Source: Rhodothermales bacterium (GTDB lineage: Bacteria; Bacteroidota; Rhodothermia; Rhodothermales; VXPQ01). Taken from it: 64,000 bases of DNA. This document shows, one piece after another, positions 26,492-36,535 of this stretch (the first letter of the stretch is position 1; every line of letters begins with the position of its first letter). The translations under genes and the position numbers were made by a program. The notes below the pieces were generated by a model, which made no database searches, was not told the origin of the DNA, and saw only the letters and a program-made list of their open reading frames with translations. The DNA lies in assembly GCA_951812335.1 (NCBI GenBank), contig OX638293.1:2622408-2686407 (forward strand), given 5' to 3'.

Positions 26492-26630
26492 GCGCGTTTA
26501 CTGCGTTTCCGGATCAACTTCCGGCATAATGAGCCCTGTCAGGAAACACGGTGCGCCGATGGCCGGCTTGACCGGTGCCGAGACGAACTTCCGCCGTTCA
26601 ATATATGGGATGGTTGCTCAGGCGCGCGCC

Positions 26631-28451
26631 CTACTTCCGCGCACCCAGCGTGACTTCCAGCGTGACCTCCTCCCCATCCCGCTCCACGACGATCTTCACT
26701 ACGTCGCCGGGGGACTGCTCGCGCAGCGCATAGGTATATGCGTAGATATCCGCGATAGGCTTGCCGGCGAATTCCCCCACGATGTCTCCGCCCCGGAGGC
26801 CGCCCTCTTCCGCAGGACTGCCCACCCGAACTCCCGTGAGCCGTACCCCGGCGTCGCGCGGAGTCATATCGGGAATGGACCCCAGATACGCCGCACCGTA
26901 GCCGCTGGTCGAGGAAGCACTGCCGCCGCCCGGCGAGGGGCGCGGCTGGGCCACGGCAGTCAATGCGACCGCTTCCGCGGCTTCCGCGCCTGCAAGCCGG
27001 CGCACGACCCCGCTCGCCAGCTCGACCACCAGATCGACCCCCTCCCCGTTGACCTTCTGCCAATCGTCCGAGGGCCGGTGATAATCCTCATGGGTATTCG
27101 TGAAGAAATGAAGCACCGGAATGCCTTCCGCATAAAACGAGGAATGATCGGAAGGACCGTATCCGTCGGCAACCCCGGCCACTGCAAGCGGCTCGGACAG
27201 GTCGGCATTGGCGTCGTCCAGCACATCATCCCATTCTTCCGCAGTGCCGGTTCCGAAAACCGTCAGAGTGCGGTCCTGCATCCGGCCTACCATGTCGAAA
27301 TTGAGCATGGCCGCCGCATCGTCCAGCGGCACGGTCGGCTCCGCCACGAAGCGCGCCGAGCCCCAAAGGCCCTTTTCCTCGCCGGTAAAGGCCATGAAGA
27401 GTACGCCCCGATCCAGAGGCGGTCCGTCGGTCAGTTGCCGGGCAATTTCAATCACTGCCGCGACACCGCTGGCGTTGTCGTCGGCGCCGTTGTGCACATC
27501 GCGGGAATCGGGCGCCAGCGAGCCGTCGCCCCCGAAACCCAAGTGGTCGTAGTGAGCGCCTACAATGATATACTCGTGCGCGCGATCCGGATGGACGCCG
27601 GGCAACAAGGCCACCACATTACGGGCCTCGGCAGTTTCCGGGGCAATGTCCACGGCGAGTCCTGCGGCGCTTCCTTCCTGCGCAGCAGTGCGAATCGTCC
27701 CGGCGGCGTCCCCACTAACCATGATCACCGGGATAGACAACGCAGCACGGGTTTCGTCGGAAAGATCCGGAAGACGCATGCCGTCCGGCGCCAGCACCAG
27801 CAGAGCTGCAGCGCCGCGCCCGGACGCCTCCATTGCCTTGAAATGGGAATCGCCCCGGAGCGACATCCCGTGCGGCGCATCGGGATCGCCCCATTCCACC
27901 ACGACGATCCTGCCGGAAATATCCATGCGGGCGTACTCGCCCCCTGCCGCTTCCGCGTCGTCCTTACCGGCCTCGCCATCGTTCCCCCCCGAAGCATCCC
28001 CGGTCAGTCCATGCCCGCCATACACCAGTGCATGCTCCATATGCCCGCTCGCCGAAAATCCGAGGGGAACCCACTCCGAGTCGATCATGTATGCTCGCCC
28101 CGCTACACGCAGTGCATTCGCGGAACCGAGACGTACGCCTTTCCGAACGGAAAAACGGTGAAAGAAATCGTGGTTCGATCCGACGGGTGTCAGCCCGAGG
28201 CTGCGAAGTGCTCCGGCAATATATTCCCCCGCGCACCAGGCGCCTCGCGATCCGACTTCGCGGCCTTCGAGCCGGTCGTCGGCCAGATAACGGATGTGCC
28301 GCATGGCCTCGGTTGGATCGGCAGGCAGGTCGTGGGTCAGCTCCTCCACGGGCGGGCACGATACCTGCCCGAAAGCCGCCTCGCTGGCCGGGCATGCGAT
28401 AGCAACCCCGCACAGCGCCGCAAGAAAAGACGCATATCGAACAAAAATCAT
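26631..28451 (-). CDS. Exported M28 family metallopeptidase with C-terminal PDZ domain
   Basis: A 606-residue exported aminopeptidase-type protein. Starting at ATG 28451 it has a signal peptide ([29 protein letters not shown]). A PA-like domain (about 130-270) precedes the M28 zinc domain, with candidate ligands in [36 protein letters not shown] and [12 protein letters not shown]; all look intact. The C-terminal 100 residues form a PDZ domain ([30 protein letters not shown]). ATG 28478 would overlap the divergent gene start at 28477, so 28451 is preferred. It should cleave N-terminal residues from peptides in the periplasm or outside the cell. The two divergent genes share a promoter region of about 25 bp. 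Confidence 0.87.
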   Translation of the reverse strand: MIFVRYASFLAALCGVAIACPASEAAFGQVSCPPVEELTHDLPADPTEAMRHIRYLADDRLEGREVGSRGAWCAGEYIAGALRSLGLTPVGSNHDFFHRFSVRKGVRLGSANALRVAGRAYMIDSEWVPLGFSASGHMEHALVYGGHGLTGDASGGNDGEAGKDDAEAAGGEYARMDISGRIVVVEWGDPDAPHGMSLRGDSHFKAMEASGRGAAALLVLAPDGMRLPDLSDETRAALSIPVIMVSGDAAGTIRTAAQEGSAAGLAVDIAPETAEARNVVALLPGVHPDRAHEYIIVGAHYDHLGFGGDGSLAPDSRDVHNGADDNASGVAAVIEIARQLTDGPPLDRGVLFMAFTGEEKGLWGSARFVAEPTVPLDDAAAMLNFDMVGRMQDRTLTVFGTGTAEEWDDVLDDANADLSEPLAVAGVADGYGPSDHSSFYAEGIPVLHFFTNTHEDYHRPSDDWQKVNGEGVDLVVELASGVVRRLAGAEAAEAVALTAVAQPRPSPGGGSASSTSGYGAAYLGSIPDMTPRDAGVRLTGVRVGSPAEEGGLRGGDIVGEFAGKPIADIYAYTYALREQSPGDVVKIVVERDGEEVTLEVTLGARK

Positions 28452-28476
28452 AACGAATCTTACAGATAACGGAAGC

Positions 28477-29607
28477 ATGACGTTCTTGCACCGTCGTACG
28501 CGGATAGCCGCACCCCTGTTCACGGGCGCCGTCTTCTTTGGCGCCGCGCTGTTCCTCGCCGCCTGCGGTGCGGACAGCGAGCAGCCCGCCACCGGAGAAA
28601 ACGCAGCGCCGCAGTCCTCCCACGCAGCCGATCACGCGCAACCCGGAGAAACGCACCTGCGCAATGTCCGCCAACTGACCTTCGGCGGGGAAAATGCCGA
28701 GGCATATTGGGCCTTCGACGGATCGGCGCTCATTTACCAGTCCCGCAAGCCCGGCGCCGGGTGCGACCAGATTTACGTCATGGACGATCTGGAAACAGGG
28801 CAATCCCGCATGGTGAGCACCGGCGACGGACGCACCACCTGCTCCTATTTCTATCCCTCGGGAGACCGGATTCTTTACTCATCCACGCATCTTGCCGACC
28901 CGGCCTGCCCGCCTGTCCCGGATTTCTCGCAAGGCTACGTCTGGCCCATCTACAAGAGCTACGACATCTTCGCGGCGGATGCGGACGGCGGCAACCTGCG
29001 CCAACTCACCGAGGCCGACGGCTACGACGCCGAGGCCACCTTCTCGCCGGTCGGGGACCGGATCGTGTTCACAAGCGCACGCGACGGCGATCTGGAACTG
29101 TACTCGATGGCCCCGGACGGCTCCGATATGCAGCGGCTGACGAACCGTATCGGGTACGACGGGGGCGCTTTCTACTCCCCCGACGGTTCGCAAATCGTGT
29201 GGCGGGCGCACTACCCCGAACCGGGACCGGAACAGGACGACTATCTCCGCCTCCTCGAACAGGGCCTGTTGCGACCCGGCGAGCTGGAGATTTACGTCAT
29301 GGATGCGGACGGTTCGAACATGCGCCAGGTGACGCACCTCGGCGGGGCCAACTTCGCCCCCTACTGGCACCCCGACGGGGAGCGCATCCTGTTCAGTTCC
29401 AACCACGAGGATCCGAACGGACGGGAGTTCGAAATCTACATGATCGGGGTGGACGGAACGGGCCTGACGCGTATTACGCACTCCGAAGCATTCGACGGAT
29501 TTCCCGTATTCAGTCCGGACGGGCGCTATCTGGCGTTCGGCTCGAACCGGAACAACGCGGACACGAACGACACAAATATCTTCCTTGCGGAATGGGTGGA
29601 AGACTGA
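28477..29607 (+). CDS. TolB-like PD40 beta-propeller lipoprotein
   Basis: A 376-residue protein with a lipoprotein signal ([17 protein letters not shown]). The body is a series of WD40-like PD40 repeats, for example [67 protein letters not shown] and [16 protein letters not shown], forming a six-bladed TolB-type propeller. The repeats carry no enzyme motif, so a binding role in the periplasm is likely. It is divergent from the M28 peptidase with start codons about 25 bp apart; shared function is possible but not shown. Confidence 0.82.
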   Translation: MTFLHRRTRIAAPLFTGAVFFGAALFLAACGADSEQPATGENAAPQSSHAADHAQPGETHLRNVRQLTFGGENAEAYWAFDGSALIYQSRKPGAGCDQIYVMDDLETGQSRMVSTGDGRTTCSYFYPSGDRILYSSTHLADPACPPVPDFSQGYVWPIYKSYDIFAADADGGNLRQLTEADGYDAEATFSPVGDRIVFTSARDGDLELYSMAPDGSDMQRLTNRIGYDGGAFYSPDGSQIVWRAHYPEPGPEQDDYLRLLEQGLLRPGELEIYVMDADGSNMRQVTHLGGANFAPYWHPDGERILFSSNHEDPNGREFEIYMIGVDGTGLTRITHSEAFDGFPVFSPDGRYLAFGSNRNNADTNDTNIFLAEWVED

Positions 29608-29859
29608 TTGCGAAAAAGGCGCACGCGTATGCGCTTGGCCGATTTATACGGCGATGCACTCGGCGATCCTGGTCACGCCATCCGAGAGAAATTGCCTGCC
29701 GACCCAATCCGGGACGTTGAGCAAGGCCTTGGAATTGACCTTTGCCTTTTGAGGATGCCGAAAAAGCCGGGCCTCGAAGCGTAAAACCGATGGGCTGGCG
29801 CTATTCCTGTTCCGATACCCCATCCCGCCGTTCCGTTCAGAACCTTATGCGTTCCGCCT

Positions 29860-29946
29860 TGGTGCCCAAGAGAGGACTCGAACCTCCACGCCCTAACGGG
29901 CACATGACCCTGAATCATGCGCGTCTACCAATTCCGCCACTTGGGC
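29860..29946 (-). tRNA. tRNA-Leu (anticodon CAG)
   Basis: An 87-base class II tRNA. The acceptor stem GCCCAAG pairs with CTTGGGC, the D-arm is typical for Leu (TGGCGGAATTGGTAGACGC), the anticodon stem CATGA/TCATG holds the loop TTCAGGG (CAG), and a long variable arm and the T-arm GGTTCGAGTCC follow. The 3' CCA is encoded. Confidence 0.95.
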
Positions 29947-30273
29947 CCGGTGCGCAGCTGATGCGACGCTCGCCGTATACACGTTCGGGTCTTCGTATGG
30001 GGTGGATCTGCATCCCGAAACCAGGAAATACGTCGCATCGAATACCCGGCGTAATTTCAATGCTTGCTGCAGCGCGAAAGTTCCTGTGTTTACTGCGACG
30101 CGGCGGCGGCGTCAAACACGCTGCGCCGATCCTCCCGGAACCTGTTCCATTCCCCGGGGTTTTTGTAAAATAGGCCATTTTCGAGGAGCAGGCAGGCCTG
30201 ATCCCGTCCATGGCGTGATGGCAGGGCAATGCGAAACGAGTCATGCGTGGTGTGGCCGCCCGCGCCCTTACCC

Positions 30274-30348
30274 TCCTCGGTAGCTCAATGGTAGAGCATG
30301 CGGCTGTTAACCGCAGGGTTGTAGGTTCGAGTCCTACCCGGGGAGCCA
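30274..30348 (+). tRNA. tRNA-Asn (anticodon GTT)
   Basis: A 75-base tRNA with acceptor stem TCCTCGG/CCGGGGA, D-arm AGCTCAATGGTAGAGC, anticodon stem GCGGC-type with loop CTGTTAA (GTT), T-arm GTAGGTTCGAGTCCTAC and an encoded CCA. About 330 bp from the divergently oriented tRNA-Leu. Confidence 0.95.
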
Positions 30349-30612
30349 TTTTTTCGAGCGCGAATTACGGCGCCGCGATAGTTAACGCGACGCCCCGCAG
30401 GATCACCCTGTGGAGAACCAGGCCGATGGCCTGCTCTGCAACGATTCCGGCTCTTGAACGAGCTGACCTAATCCAGAGGCGGTCGGCTCCGCTGACTACG
30501 AGAACGATCATCGGTTTGTGCTTCGACCCGAAGCCGATTGCGTCTCAAACCGGGATGCAGTTACCAGGGAATCGGGAAACGTCATATATGGAAAAGAAAG
30601 AGGGGCGGCGTC

Positions 30613-31569
30613 ATGAAAAAACTCTTCGTGCTCATGGCGATCTCTTTGGTGGTCTCCTCCGACCCGGTATTGGCCCAGGACGGCTGGTATATGGGTATGG
30701 AACTGGGGGTTGGAGTAGCCCCGAAAATGGACGTGAATACCGGGGGGGTGGACGATTGGATATCGAGTGCGGATGCGGCGCATTCAGCGATCCGATGCGA
30801 CAAGACCATAAACCCGGACGGTTTTCAAGTAGAGGAAGGAGCGTGTGGCAATACTCCTTCGACTTGGGGACCCATGGACGAGTCGTTCGATGGCGGCAGG
30901 GGGATCCTGGCCGGTTTGGCCCTGGGGTATCGCATGGGAAACTTCAGGGCCGAGGGCGAATATTTCTATCGAAGCGCAACCCATGAGAGCACGGATGTTC
31001 CCTACGATTCCGCAACAAACTATGACCCCGGGACGGATCCGGGATTCCAGACCGTCATGGATGCAGTCGATAACGTGTTGTCGCACAACGTTTTCGCCAA
31101 CTTGTACTACGACTTTCGCTCTGATTCGAAGTTGACGCCGTCTCTGGGGATTGGAGTCGGATTTACGAAGGTCTCGCTTGCGTACCGGACCCTCTGGCGC
31201 CGGACGAATGACCCCGAGAACATCACGGTATTCGATACGGAGGGATTGACTGGCGACGATCTGGCGAAAGCCCAAGCGTTAAACCGGGAAATTGCAGGCG
31301 CGATCACCACGGACAGGGCTAAATTGTCGGATTCGCTGCTCGGCTACCAGGCGGTGGCGGGCCTGGACTATCAGGCAAGCGACCCGGTCACCATCGGGAT
31401 TAAGTTCCGATGGGCGAGTTTCGGCGAATTCGATGACGAGTCGGCATATGACTCTCTCCGCAATCATGCGTCGGTGGCCGGTAACCCGCCGGTCCCCGTT
31501 ACCTACTATGTAAAGACGGGGGACATTCGGTTCCGGGGAATCAGTCTCAACATGAAGTATCGGTTCTGA
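30613..31569 (+). CDS. Outer-membrane beta-barrel protein
   Basis: A 318-residue protein with a signal peptide (MKKLFVLMAISLVVSSDPVLAQ). The mature part alternates hydrophobic and polar residues in strands: WYMGMELGVGVAPKM, GILAGLALGYRMGNFRAEGEYFYR, NVFANLYYDFRSDSKLTPSLGIGVGFTKVSLAYR and VAGLDYQASDPVTIGIKFRWASFGEF. It ends in the outer-membrane insertion pattern ISLNMKYRF. It resembles OmpA/Opa-like small barrels, but ligand or channel function is unknown. The start ATG 30613 follows GAGGGGCGG, an adequate ribosome site, and gives the signal peptide. The longer frame from 30538 is unlikely. Confidence 0.8.
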   Translation: MKKLFVLMAISLVVSSDPVLAQDGWYMGMELGVGVAPKMDVNTGGVDDWISSADAAHSAIRCDKTINPDGFQVEEGACGNTPSTWGPMDESFDGGRGILAGLALGYRMGNFRAEGEYFYRSATHESTDVPYDSATNYDPGTDPGFQTVMDAVDNVLSHNVFANLYYDFRSDSKLTPSLGIGVGFTKVSLAYRTLWRRTNDPENITVFDTEGLTGDDLAKAQALNREIAGAITTDRAKLSDSLLGYQAVAGLDYQASDPVTIGIKFRWASFGEFDDESAYDSLRNHASVAGNPPVPVTYYVKTGDIRFRGISLNMKYRF

Positions 31570-31921
31570 CCGACGGCTGTGGAGTTAAGGCAAGGATCAC
31601 CGTAAGCGTAACCTCGGCCGAGTTGTACCCAAGCGGAAAGATCGTCAGCGTGGCCCTGGATCGATCCAGCCTCAACTCCATGGCCGAGGTAATCGAACAG
31701 GTCAACGCTCGCCAAAATCGTCATCCGCGAATCCGTCGCCCAGACTACCGATCTTTCGGTTATTACGCTGCTATTGCCCGCGGGAAACACAAGGTTGTGA
31801 ATTTTTTTGCAATTTTGCGACGGAGATGATATACTTTGGCAGTAGAGCGGCTGCTCTGTACCCGTCACGGCTGTGTGATGGTGCAGTCCGTGACCCACCC
31901 ACTTATTCCAAGGAGGTAAAA
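31570..31921. other. Intergenic region, no recognisable gene
   Basis: About 350 bp. Frames on both strands lack family similarity. The last 15 bp before 31922 contain a strong AAGGAGG ribosome site for the small membrane protein. Confidence 0.5.
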
Positions 31922-32248
31922 ATGGTAGTCAGAATTATTGTCGGTTTGATCACTCTCCTGGCAGTTGTAGAGGGCTTGGCGCCCGACGCAATCCCCTCGG
32001 GGATTGTGGCGCTTCTGCTGGTCATTCTGGGCCTGGTCTATGCGGCGATGGCAATTGACGCCGAGGATGCTACAGCCTACCTGGTGGTTACTTTAGCGGT
32101 CGGCGGCGCTGCGACTATGGATGTGATGAGCCATATCCATGTGGTTGGCTCCTACCTGGACGCTATCGTCGATCAGGTAAGTATAGCGCTGTTTGCCGGG
32201 GTTATCGCCATACTCGCAGTAAGGGCGTTAAACCGCCTCAAAGGTTAA
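31922..32248 (+). CDS. Small integral membrane protein, unknown function
   Basis: A 108-residue, very hydrophobic protein with three or four membrane segments: MVVRIIVGLITLLAVVEGL, IPSGIVALLLVILGLVYAAMAI, AYLVVTLAVGGAATMDV and VSIALFAGVIAILAVRAL. The start is fixed by AAGGAGGT six bases before ATG 31922, a much stronger ribosome site than other genes here have. Codon use is similar to neighbours. It precedes the CPA2 antiporter by about 490 bp and is probably a separate transcript. No family is recognised. Confidence 0.75.
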   Translation: MVVRIIVGLITLLAVVEGLAPDAIPSGIVALLLVILGLVYAAMAIDAEDATAYLVVTLAVGGAATMDVMSHIHVVGSYLDAIVDQVSIALFAGVIAILAVRALNRLKG

Positions 32249-32733
32249 ACGTTTATGAAGGGCGGATGAGCGGCCTGCAACCCCATGCAGTCGCTCATCC
32301 GCCTGGAGAACCGGCTCCATTCCGTTCACCATCCTACTGGTGGCCCGCGTAGCGTTGCCGAGAGGGTGGTGAATAGTACCCGCGACGACGACCCCGAACA
32401 TCCCGGTCTCGATGCGGAAAGGAGAACTTTGGCCCGAAATGGCGAAAATTCTCTTGTCATCGTTTTCCCTCTACATTCATCTCTTTTCCCCCGAAACCGG
32501 CGATCTGCCGACAAAATATCATGTCGGCATCTATCTGTTCGGTAAACGAATCCCGGAGGAAATGCGGTCGCAAACTCATCTGCGAGCAACGCCCGCATCG
32601 ACACAACATGGCGCGGCGCATTGCACGTGGGGGTTATCTTTAGGCTTCTACCCGGCGATGCTATGGATCCCGGCATGCCGGATCCGGTTAGCATGCGTAA
32701 TCTGTGTTGCTGCGTTGGTCAAGATCCAAGTCC
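32249..32733. other. Intergenic region, no recognisable gene
   Basis: Nearly 490 bp. Several short frames are open on both strands but none resembles a known protein or has a convincing start. The promoter of the antiporter-carbonic anhydrase pair probably lies here. Confidence 0.45.
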
Positions 32734-34404
32734 ATGCCCGAAATCGACTACCTCAAGGATCTGGTCATCGTGCTGGGAGCGGCGATTGTGGTCGTAACGG
32801 CACTGCGTCGCGCAGGAGTCCCGTCGATTGCCGGGTTTATTTTAACGGGCGCTCTGGTCGGGCCCACTGCGTTGGGTCTCGTGGACGATACGCATCAGGT
32901 TGAAGTCCTCGCTGAAATCGGCATCGTCCTGCTGCTTTTCGGAATCGGTCTGGAGCTCTCTATCGATCGGCTGCGGCGTTTCTGGAAAGCCGTGCTGCTG
33001 GGCGGAGGCATTCAAGTAACGCTCACGGTTGCATGCACCGCCGTACTGGCCAGTTGGTTCGGTCTGGCGCCGGGACCTGCGATATTTCTCGGTTGCGTCG
33101 TCGCCGTATCCAGCACCGCCGTCGTCTTGCGAGGTCTCTCCACACGAGGTGAACTGGAAGCGCCTCATGGCCGACTGGCCGTCGGCATTCTTGTCTTCCA
33201 GGACTTGTGCGTGGTTCCGATGATCCTGGCCGTTCCTATTATGGCCGGAGGGGGCGGAACCGTCCGGGAAATCCTGCTTGCGGCCGGCACGGCGCTGGCT
33301 ATCCTCGCGGGCGTGCTGGTTGCAGCCCGTTATCTGGTCCCCCGCTTGCTTGCATTCGTGGCCAGAACAAGACAGCGGGATATCTTTATTCTTGCGGTAT
33401 TCCTCGTGTGCTTCGGAATCGCATGGGCCCTGTCGTTAGCGGGAATCTCTCTGGCGCTCGGAGCCTTTCTGGCAGGAATGATCGTTGCCGGAAGCGAGTT
33501 TCGTCACCAGGCGATGTCGGACCTGATTCCCGCACGCGAAGTGTTCGCCAGCCTCTTTTTCGTTTCCGTGGGCATGCTGCTGGACGTTTCGGTCGTGCTT
33601 GAGCACCTGACGTCAACCGTCGGGCTTCTCGGTATCATCCTCGTGGGGAAATTCACGATCATCCTTGGAGCCGCACTGATCCTGCGGTTGCCTCTTCGCG
33701 TGGGGATCCTGTCGGCGGCCACCCTGTGCCAGATCGGCGAGTTCTCGTTTGTACTTTTAAGCACGGCCTCGGATTTTGAACTCCTTGACGCCACGCTATC
33801 CCACAACCTGCTGCTGGCGATCATCCTGTCCATGCTGCTTACGCCCGTAATCATTGTGCTCGGTCCCAGGTTGGCTCTCAGCGCAGCCCGCGTCCCATGG
33901 CTGAATCGGGTGCTGGATGCGGAGCCTCCCGGCGTCGACATTCACGAACCGCACAGCGGGCACGTAATCATTGCCGGCTATGGGTTGACAGGCCGGGAAG
34001 TTTGCCGGGCTGTCCGGGACACCGGGGTTCCTTCTATTGTCGTCGATGTAAACGCCGATAACGTCCGGGCGGCGAAAGCTGCCGGAAACCGGGCGGTGCT
34101 TGGAGATATTACCCAACAGGAAGTGCTGAAGACACTTGGATGCAAGGACGCCCGGCTGGTGATAATAAGCATCAATGACGCCAGAGCCACCGGGCTTGCC
34201 GTCGGCGCTATTCGTAAAATAGCTCCCGACCTCGCCATCATCGCTCGCGCCTGGTACGACATAGACAAGGATGCCCTGTACGACGCCGGCGCCACAGAGG
34301 TCGTTACGGCGGAAAACACCGCAAGCGGCGTAATCGTCCGGTCGATGATTATGGCATTACATGCCGCAAAAGCAGAAACGCAGGGCGTATCCCCTGTCCA
34401 CTAA
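32734..34404 (+). CDS. CPA2-family monovalent cation:proton antiporter with TrkA-N domain
   Basis: A 556-residue protein of the KefB/RosB type. About 12 membrane helices span residues 8-400, with family motifs such as LTGALVGPTALGLV, EIGIVLLLFGIGLELS, AVSSTAVVLRGLSTRGEL and ISLALGAFLAGMIVAGSEFRHQ. The cytoplasmic C-terminus is a TrkA-N (RCK) domain with the nucleotide loop IIAGYGLTGREVCRAV and RAVLGDITQQEVL. It should exchange K+ or Na+ for H+ under nucleotide control. ATG 32734 is chosen because MPEIDYLKDLVIVLGAAI begins with the first helix. Carbonic anhydrase follows after 12 bp, so the pair probably acts together in pH and ion balance. Confidence 0.9.
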   Translation: MPEIDYLKDLVIVLGAAIVVVTALRRAGVPSIAGFILTGALVGPTALGLVDDTHQVEVLAEIGIVLLLFGIGLELSIDRLRRFWKAVLLGGGIQVTLTVACTAVLASWFGLAPGPAIFLGCVVAVSSTAVVLRGLSTRGELEAPHGRLAVGILVFQDLCVVPMILAVPIMAGGGGTVREILLAAGTALAILAGVLVAARYLVPRLLAFVARTRQRDIFILAVFLVCFGIAWALSLAGISLALGAFLAGMIVAGSEFRHQAMSDLIPAREVFASLFFVSVGMLLDVSVVLEHLTSTVGLLGIILVGKFTIILGAALILRLPLRVGILSAATLCQIGEFSFVLLSTASDFELLDATLSHNLLLAIILSMLLTPVIIVLGPRLALSAARVPWLNRVLDAEPPGVDIHEPHSGHVIIAGYGLTGREVCRAVRDTGVPSIVVDVNADNVRAAKAAGNRAVLGDITQQEVLKTLGCKDARLVIISINDARATGLAVGAIRKIAPDLAIIARAWYDIDKDALYDAGATEVVTAENTASGVIVRSMIMALHAAKAETQGVSPVH

Positions 34405-34416
34405 AATCCGAACCGG

Positions 34417-35040
34417 ATGATTTCAGCAGTTGAAGCCCTGGAACGTCTGCGAGAAGGCAATAGCCGCTTCATAGACGGAGTTCAGCATATCGAAACACCC
34501 GCAAGCCGGAATAAGCGGAGTGATTTGCTCGCGGGCCAAGCGCCCTTTGCAACGATTCTGGCATGCTCCGATTCCCGGGTTCCCGTCGAGCATATTTTCG
34601 ATCAGGGGCTTGGAGACCTGTTCGTGATCCGCGTTGCCGGAAACATCGTTGCGCCGTCCCAGATGGGCAGCGCAGAGTATGCGGCGAAGCAACTTGGCAC
34701 GCGGCTTCTTGTCGTGTTAGGCCACACCCGATGCGGTGCGGTCGGAGCCACGTTGGAAAGTCTCCAGCAATCCGACGAGAAACTATCGGAAAATGTGGCG
34801 TCGATTGTGGATCGAATTCGCCCTGCAGTAGAGACCTTGTTGAAGACGGAACCCGGATGCGACCCGGCTACGTTGATGCGCCGGGCAGTGCGGGCAAACG
34901 TCCGCAGGTCCGTGCATGCGCTGCGGAACGGTTCGGAAATCCTTGAGAATCTCATCGATCAGGATGGCCTGCTCGTCGTTGGAGCGGAGTATTCCCTGGA
35001 ATCCGGCAAGGTCGATTTCTTCGACGGCGCGCCAACCTGA
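34417..35040 (+). CDS. Beta-class carbonic anhydrase
   Basis: A 207-residue beta-carbonic anhydrase that interconverts CO2 and bicarbonate. Zinc ligands and the Asp-Arg dyad are present: ACSDSRVPVEHIF (Cys, Asp, Arg) and LGHTRCGAVGA (His, Cys). Other family segments are DLFVIRVAGNI and GAEYSLESGKVDFF. No signal peptide is visible, so it is cytosolic. It lies 12 bp after the CPA2 antiporter and about 1.5 kb before a SulP transporter. That order suggests linked handling of protons, cations and bicarbonate, though only the antiporter spacing shows an operon. Confidence 0.93.
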   Translation: MISAVEALERLREGNSRFIDGVQHIETPASRNKRSDLLAGQAPFATILACSDSRVPVEHIFDQGLGDLFVIRVAGNIVAPSQMGSAEYAAKQLGTRLLVVLGHTRCGAVGATLESLQQSDEKLSENVASIVDRIRPAVETLLKTEPGCDPATLMRRAVRANVRRSVHALRNGSEILENLIDQDGLLVVGAEYSLESGKVDFFDGAPT

Positions 35041-35176
35041 CAGGACAAGGGATGCGCCATCGCCAAATGCCGCCGGGATGAATCCTTCTTGATTTTGACC
35101 ATACCACCTCTTACTCTCCGAAGATTTCCAGACAAGCGTACGCACCAGACACGGTGCAAAAACCAGAAGCAATAAG

Positions 35177-35647
35177 ATGACACCGGAATTCAAAACCAGA
35201 CAGATCGACGCGCAATCCATCCTTGGCATCCGTACTACGACCACGATGGATAAGCTCGCCACCATCATGGGCGCGTTGTTCGGAGAGATATACGGGTACA
35301 TCCAGCAGAGCGGGCAGCAACCGGCCGGGATGCCCCTCGCTATCTACCACGACATGGACGGCAATACCGTCGAGCTTGAATGTGCGATGCCCGTTTCTTC
35401 GCCGATGGAGGGAACGGATCGCATCCGGCCCGGAGAACTTCCTGCCGGAACCGTGGCGACAGTCACCCACATCGGACCCTACGACGACCTCGGGGGAACC
35501 TGGACCGCACTGGTGCAATGGATCGAATCCAATAAGCTCCAGCCCGCACATGCCCCTTGGGAAGTGTACGTCACCGATCCCGGCGCCGAGCCGGACCCGT
35601 CCAAATGGCGCACCGACATTTTCTTTCCTGTGCAGGATTGTCCGTGA
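35177..35647 (+). CDS. GyrI-like/AraC effector-binding domain protein
   Basis: A 156-residue single-domain protein of the GyrI-like (SOUL/BmrR-ligand-domain) fold. It shows the typical pattern QSILGIRTTTTMDKLATIMGALFGEIYGYI, PLAIYHDMDGNTVELECAMPV, PAGTVATVTHIGPYDDLGGTWTALVQWIE and a C-terminal WRTDIFFPV. There is no DNA-binding part. Related domains bind small hydrophobic molecules or hydrolyse some electrophiles; the ligand here is unknown. It stands 136 bp after carbonic anhydrase, and its own promoter seems likely. Confidence 0.85.
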   Translation: MTPEFKTRQIDAQSILGIRTTTTMDKLATIMGALFGEIYGYIQQSGQQPAGMPLAIYHDMDGNTVELECAMPVSSPMEGTDRIRPGELPAGTVATVTHIGPYDDLGGTWTALVQWIESNKLQPAHAPWEVYVTDPGAEPDPSKWRTDIFFPVQDCP

Positions 35648-35787
35648 ATTCAGGGAATGCGGCGAAAACCCGTTCGGGGTGCGTTTATTCGATATATTCA
35701 GGTCCATTAAGGACGTTCTTTACCCTTTCGATGGGGCACTCGATGCGGTGCCTCCTTGCATCTTTTTTGCAAAAAAAAAATCGTCTC

Positions 35788-36525
35788 ATGCGGAATCCCG
35801 TTCACAAACCAGCACTCCTTCTGGCGCTTTGCGCCCTGATTCTGACCGGCGGCTGCGCCGGAGAGGAAGATGCTCCGGAGCCTGCCGATACGCAGGCGAC
35901 CCCGGCCATACGCATCGTCTTCTTCGGGGACTCCATCACCGAAGTGGGTGCCTTCCCGGGCGGATACGTTACGCTGGTGTCGGAAGCCCTGGCGGAACGA
36001 TACCTCGGCGGTAGGGTCGAGGTGATCGGCGCGGGCATAAGCGGACATAAGGTACCCGATCTGCAAGAACGCCTCGACCGCGATGTGTTGGTCCATGACC
36101 CCACGCATGTGGTGATCTATATCGGCATCAACGATGTCTGGCATTTCTACGAATTCGATCATGTCACGGGCACGGAGCGGAAGGTTTTCGAGGAAGGATT
36201 ACACAATCTGATCTCGACCATGCAGGGTGCGGGCGTGCATGTCTCCCTGTGCACCCCCAGCGTGATTGGCGAAAACCCGGGCAGCGACACGGAGGTCAAT
36301 CGGGCGCTCATGGAATACGCGGATATTTCGCGCGCCGTGGCGGAGGCTTCCGGAGCTGCCCTGTGCGACTTGCGGGCCGCGTTCGAGGACCATCTCGCCG
36401 TACACAATCCCGATAAACTCTACGAGGGCGTGCTCACCACCGACGGCGTGCACCTCAACGAGGAAGGTAACCGGTTCGTCGCCGACCTGATGCTGGAGCA
36501 CCTGGAACGGCTGCTCGAGCAGTGA
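35788..36525 (+). CDS. SGNH/GDSL hydrolase lipoprotein
   Basis: A 245-residue esterase-type lipoprotein. The signal (PALLLALCALILTGGC) ends in a lipobox. The SGNH blocks are intact: VFFGDSITEVG (Ser), GAGISGHKV (Gly), YIGINDVWH (Asn) and DGVHLNEEGNRF (Asp, His). Such enzymes remove acyl or acetyl groups from carbohydrates or lipids, here in the periplasm or at the outer membrane. ATG 35788 is preceded, 7 bp upstream, by a run of ten A (35771-35780) where a ribosome site would be expected. The SulP transporter starts 10 bp after its stop, so they are probably cotranscribed. Confidence 0.88.
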   Translation: MRNPVHKPALLLALCALILTGGCAGEEDAPEPADTQATPAIRIVFFGDSITEVGAFPGGYVTLVSEALAERYLGGRVEVIGAGISGHKVPDLQERLDRDVLVHDPTHVVIYIGINDVWHFYEFDHVTGTERKVFEEGLHNLISTMQGAGVHVSLCTPSVIGENPGSDTEVNRALMEYADISRAVAEASGAALCDLRAAFEDHLAVHNPDKLYEGVLTTDGVHLNEEGNRFVADLMLEHLERLLEQ

Positions 36526-36535
36526 GGCGTCTGAT

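Noticed and set aside
31506..31898. 130-codon minus-strand frame between the barrel protein and the small membrane protein
   Set aside because: It overlaps the end of the barrel gene, has no recognisable domain and no good start context.
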